Assembly (NCBI GenBank): GCA_030917625.1
Contig: JAUPUJ010000013.1
Coordinates: 1-15,564 of the forward strand
DNA from: Patescibacteria group bacterium
GTDB taxonomy: Bacteria; Patescibacteriota; Minisyncoccia; Phycocordibacterales; XYD1-FULL-46-19
Direction of reading: 5' to 3'
DNA: 15,564 nt
Shown: one piece after another, positions 13,607 to 15,564 of the stretch
Layout: every line of letters begins with the position of its first letter
Position numbering within the stretch: position 1 is the first letter of the stretch
Position numbers and translations under genes: made by a program
The notes under the pieces: generated by a model
Seen by the model: only the letters and a program-made list of their open reading frames with translations
What the model was told of the DNA's origin: nothing
Databases searched by the model: none

Positions 13607-14116
13607 ATGGACCGCAAAACAATTGTCGTTAACGACAAGATGCAACAAAATTATAAATATACTCTAACCGAGCCAGCGGGTAAAAATTTTGACCCCGATT
13701 TTAAACCAGACCTCACACCCAAAGAAATGTTGGCCCTAGGAATATTTGGTGGTAAATATATGACCGATTGCCAAAAAGAATTTCCTAGAGATTGGTTCAC
13801 ACAAGCCAAACTCTCACCCACCAAAAGTAATTCCAACTTAAATTATTTTAAAATTAAAGCTAGCCAATCACTATCAACCTGGCGAAAGAACGGGTGGATT
13901 TACAAAGATGATCCCCGAGGTTGGTTTCAATGGTATTGCCGATATTATATAGGGCGCCGATTAGAAAAAGAAGACGTCCGGCAAATAAAACGTTGGCAAG
14001 CTTTCAGGAGACATGCGACTGCAGTCAGAAATAATTGTCGGCCCGCAGACACATCTTGTCGTCCGCGCCAAAGACAAGCCTTGTTACATTGGGCTTATGA
14101 TTCTAGAGAAATGTAA
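13607..14116 (+). CDS. Conserved-looking protein of unknown function
   Basis: The product has 169 aa. I believe close relatives occur widely in bacteria and some eukaryotes as unnamed proteins, but I cannot name a family. The chain is very rich in aromatic and charged residues. Blocks that look conserved are FDPDFKPDLTPKEMLALGIF, GGKYMTDCQKEFPRDWF, SLSTWRKNGWIYKDDPRGWF, QWYCRYYIGRR and the C-terminal CRPRQRQALLHWAYDSR. Four cysteines (one in MTDC, one in WYC, two in NCRPADTSC) could bind a metal or pair. There is no signal peptide or membrane segment. Its base composition is slightly richer in G+C than the neighbours near the end. It is a single gene between the divergent enolase unit and the convergent VanY gene. 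Confidence 0.8.
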   Translation: MDRKTIVVNDKMQQNYKYTLTEPAGKNFDPDFKPDLTPKEMLALGIFGGKYMTDCQKEFPRDWFTQAKLSPTKSNSNLNYFKIKASQSLSTWRKNGWIYKDDPRGWFQWYCRYYIGRRLEKEDVRQIKRWQAFRRHATAVRNNCRPADTSCRPRQRQALLHWAYDSREM

Positions 14117-14124
14117 ATTTGTAA

Positions 14125-14997
14125 CTAATCAAATATTTTTACTAAATATTCATTTATCTTTCTCTGGTCCATATCGTAGAAATACATATTATCTTTATGT
14201 AAATCACGAGCTAAATCTTCTCCCACAAAACGCCAATGCCACGGTTCAAATTGATAAAACTGATTATTTGGAGGGTATGATAAAACAAAACCGTATTTAT
14301 GAGCATTCTCTAAAAGCCAAGCATAGCCTTTAGACTTTTCAAAACCATTAAAAGTAGTCAGGGCATCAACACTAGTAAAATCTAAAGTGGTCCCCAACTG
14401 ATGTTCAGAATATCCTTGATCAGCTGAAAAAGTATTAGCCCCCGAACCATAAATCACTTTATAACTTGCTTTGAGTTCAGATTGACGACCAAAACTTCTA
14501 TAAGATGACAAAACTTTTAATTCCACTCCATCTTCTTTGGCTTCTTCCAACATATCTTCCAAATGTGGCCACACCGATCCATGAATTTGTTCTTCTTTGG
14601 AAGGGTCATTCACATATTCATCATCAATAGTTTTTAAACTTGAAGGAATATAATGTTCATTTAAAAAATAAACTTTAGAATATTTTTGTAATAATTGCGG
14701 ATCAGTTTTAGCTAATTTATCTAAAATTCCCACAGTACCCACCGCATCAGACACTTGTTCGGCCAGATCTCCTACTCTTTTTCTTTCAGCCTCCAAACCT
14801 TCATTTAAAATATTTTTTTCACCTTCAATATTAGCAATTTTGTTAGTCAGATCACTGACAATGACTTTTTCCTCAATTAAATCGGTAATTAAATTTTTAT
14901 TCAAAACATAAGATTTATAATACAAACCCCAACCACTTGCAGCCGAGACTACAAGCAATAGACCTAAAATAATACAATTTTGATGACTAGTTTTCAT
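14125..14997 (-). CDS. VanY-type D-alanyl-D-alanine carboxypeptidase, membrane-anchored
   Basis: Zinc D,D-carboxypeptidase that removes the terminal D-Ala from peptidoglycan stem peptides outside the membrane. The product has 290 aa. A signal anchor spans about 8-26 (CIILGLLLVVSAASGWGLY). Residues 35-85 are a probable coiled coil (LITDLIEEKVIVSDLTNKIANIEGE and on), which would hold the enzyme away from the membrane. The catalytic domain (about 105-275) has SSYRSFGRQ (164-172), SADQGYSEHQLGTTLDF with zinc ligands His199 and Asp206, and EPWHWRFVG with Glu251 (base) and His254 (third ligand). All catalytic residues are present. An extended -10 lies directly before the ATG and a terminator lies upstream, so it forms its own unit. 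There is no sign of a resistance cluster; this is ordinary wall trimming. Confidence 0.92.
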   Translation of the reverse strand: MKTSHQNCIILGLLLVVSAASGWGLYYKSYVLNKNLITDLIEEKVIVSDLTNKIANIEGEKNILNEGLEAERKRVGDLAEQVSDAVGTVGILDKLAKTDPQLLQKYSKVYFLNEHYIPSSLKTIDDEYVNDPSKEEQIHGSVWPHLEDMLEEAKEDGVELKVLSSYRSFGRQSELKASYKVIYGSGANTFSADQGYSEHQLGTTLDFTSVDALTTFNGFEKSKGYAWLLENAHKYGFVLSYPPNNQFYQFEPWHWRFVGEDLARDLHKDNMYFYDMDQRKINEYLVKIFD

Positions 14998-15003
14998 GTG
15001 GGG

Positions 15004-15012
15004 ATTGTAACA
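15004..15012 (-). promoter_or_regulatory. Extended -10 promoter for the VanY gene
   Basis: TGT followed by TACAAT (15009-15004) makes an extended -10. Only 6 nt separate it from the ATG at 14997, which puts the expected start at the A of the ATG, that is, a leaderless mRNA. The upstream terminator arm occupies the -35 region. Confidence 0.6.
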
Positions 15013-15024
15013 TAAGTCTAAAAT

Positions 15025-15055
15025 AAAAAAACACCATCAAAAATGGTGTTTTTTT
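15025..15055 (-). terminator. Intrinsic terminator after the four-TM protein
   Basis: A perfect 13-bp stem pairs 15025-15037 with 15043-15055 around a 5-nt loop. The GC core is ACACCAT/ATGGTGT, flanked by A- and T-runs that supply the U-tract in either direction. It lies 17 bp after the stop of the minus-strand gene at 15073 and isolates the VanY gene. Confidence 0.9.
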
Positions 15056-15072
15056 AAACCTAAAATCTTGAA

Positions 15073-15471
15073 CTACACAACAGGCATAAAACCAAAACCA
15101 ATCGCCACCATATAAGCTCCCAAAATCACAGCGGCTAAACCTCCTCCAACATACCAGCCTTTAGTATTAAACATACGAAATATTTTCTTTACCCAAGAAT
15201 ATGGTAAAGCCAAGTAGGCTAAAGCTTCAATCAACATTAACCAACCCACAATAGTTACAATCACCGCATAATTCCAAACCCAAATGTTGTGACTAATAAC
15301 CAAAGAAATACCGGCTATCAACTCAATAATAGCGATCACATAAAGTAATGACTTATTAGTTACCACATCGCCCATAGCGTGCATCATCATTTTTCTTTTA
15401 ACGATGCAAATGAGACCAATGAGTACTAAATAGATTCCAATTACTTGAGTTAGAAATAAAGTTAACTCCAT
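15073..15471 (-). CDS. Four-TM integral membrane protein of unknown function
   Basis: The product (132 aa) has four hydrophobic segments, at about 4-24, 42-60, 65-90 and 106-127. Short loops join them: KRKMMMHAMGDVVTNK after the first and PYSWVKKIFRMFNTKGW before the last, both basic and hence probably cytoplasmic. No enzyme motif is seen and no family can be named with confidence. Two TATAAT boxes precede it, and a strong terminator follows, so it is a single-gene unit. Confidence 0.75.
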   Translation of the reverse strand: MELTLFLTQVIGIYLVLIGLICIVKRKMMMHAMGDVVTNKSLLYVIAIIELIAGISLVISHNIWVWNYAVIVTIVGWLMLIEALAYLALPYSWVKKIFRMFNTKGWYVGGGLAAVILGAYMVAIGFGFMPVV

Positions 15472-15482
15472 AAAACGAGAAA

Positions 15483-15511
15483 ATTATAAACTGATAATAA
15501 TCTATATTATA
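15483..15511 (-). promoter_or_regulatory. Two stacked TATAAT boxes before the four-TM gene
   Basis: On the minus strand perfect TATAAT boxes lie at 15511-15506 and 15488-15483. The nearer ends 11 nt before the ATG, the same distance as at 6154 and 8649, and predicts a 5-nt leader. The farther would give a leader of about 28 nt. Neither has a good -35, so which one is used cannot be told. Confidence 0.5.
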
Positions 15512-15564
15512 AAAATAACTGGACGAAAATAAAAATAAGTTGTCCACTTTTGGAAAAAAATAGG

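Noticed and set aside
14013..14333. Plus-strand frame spanning the end of the orphan gene and the VanY end
   Set aside because: Out of frame with one real gene and antisense to the other; no conserved features.
14125..14997. Vancomycin resistance gene
   Set aside because: The protein is VanY-like only in its catalytic domain; no vanHAX or regulator genes are nearby, and such enzymes are common in wall metabolism.

Overview
The window reads as chromosomal DNA of a Candidate Phyla Radiation (Patescibacteria) bacterium, most likely of the Parcubacteria type. It is AT-rich and very compact, with no gene-free stretch over about 190 bp. Many products are small or membrane-anchored and unfamiliar. 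Almost no start has a Shine-Dalgarno motif, and housekeeping enzymes are scattered among orphan genes. The assignment is inferred from gene style and content; there is no rRNA gene to confirm it. The genetic code looks standard: conserved proteins read through without in-frame UGA, and all 21 visible stops are TAA (15) or TAG (6).

Layout. 1-896 (minus): the N-terminus of a membrane-anchored cyclophilin running off the left edge, a short ribosome hibernation factor (HPF), and a DUF167/YggU protein coupled to the gene upstream. 898-2319 (minus): pyruvate kinase. 2407-2439: a terminator hairpin. 2462-3247 (minus): an anchored SIMPL-domain protein. 3356-6052 (minus): a probable four-gene envelope operon, transcribed as unknown anchored protein, CAP-domain protein, DUF457-like membrane protein, then UppP. 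6154-6918 (plus): a two-gene membrane unit, a small two-TM protein and a bacterial PH-domain protein. 6924-8210 (minus): an orphan ATP-grasp ligase with a near-consensus promoter. 8396-8542 (plus): a tiny, purely acidic protein followed by a perfect terminator. 8649-9218 (plus): a protein made almost wholly of 23 seven-residue repeats. 9224-10603 (minus): msrB, a small anchored protein, and rsmE. 10650-13493 (minus): enolase, then phosphoglycerate mutase. 13607-14116 (plus): a strongly patterned protein without a known function. 14125-14997 (minus): a VanY-type D,D-carboxypeptidase. 15018-15055: a terminator. 15073-15471 (minus): a four-TM protein.

How the genes work together. GpmI, enolase and pyruvate kinase give the whole lower arm of glycolysis from 3-phosphoglycerate to pyruvate. 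UppP (lipid carrier recycling) and VanY (stem-peptide trimming) indicate a real peptidoglycan wall; CAP, SIMPL and cyclophilin proteins are exported or anchored around it. HPF and RsmE act on the ribosome, and MsrB repairs oxidised methionine.

The most notable features are the heptad-repeat protein, whose DNA has exact 21-bp-phased internal duplications; the acidic microprotein divergent from an ATP-grasp enzyme; a recurring arrangement of -10 boxes only 6-11 nt before ATG, which predicts leaderless or near-leaderless mRNAs; and three convergent gene pairs that almost touch with no terminator between them.
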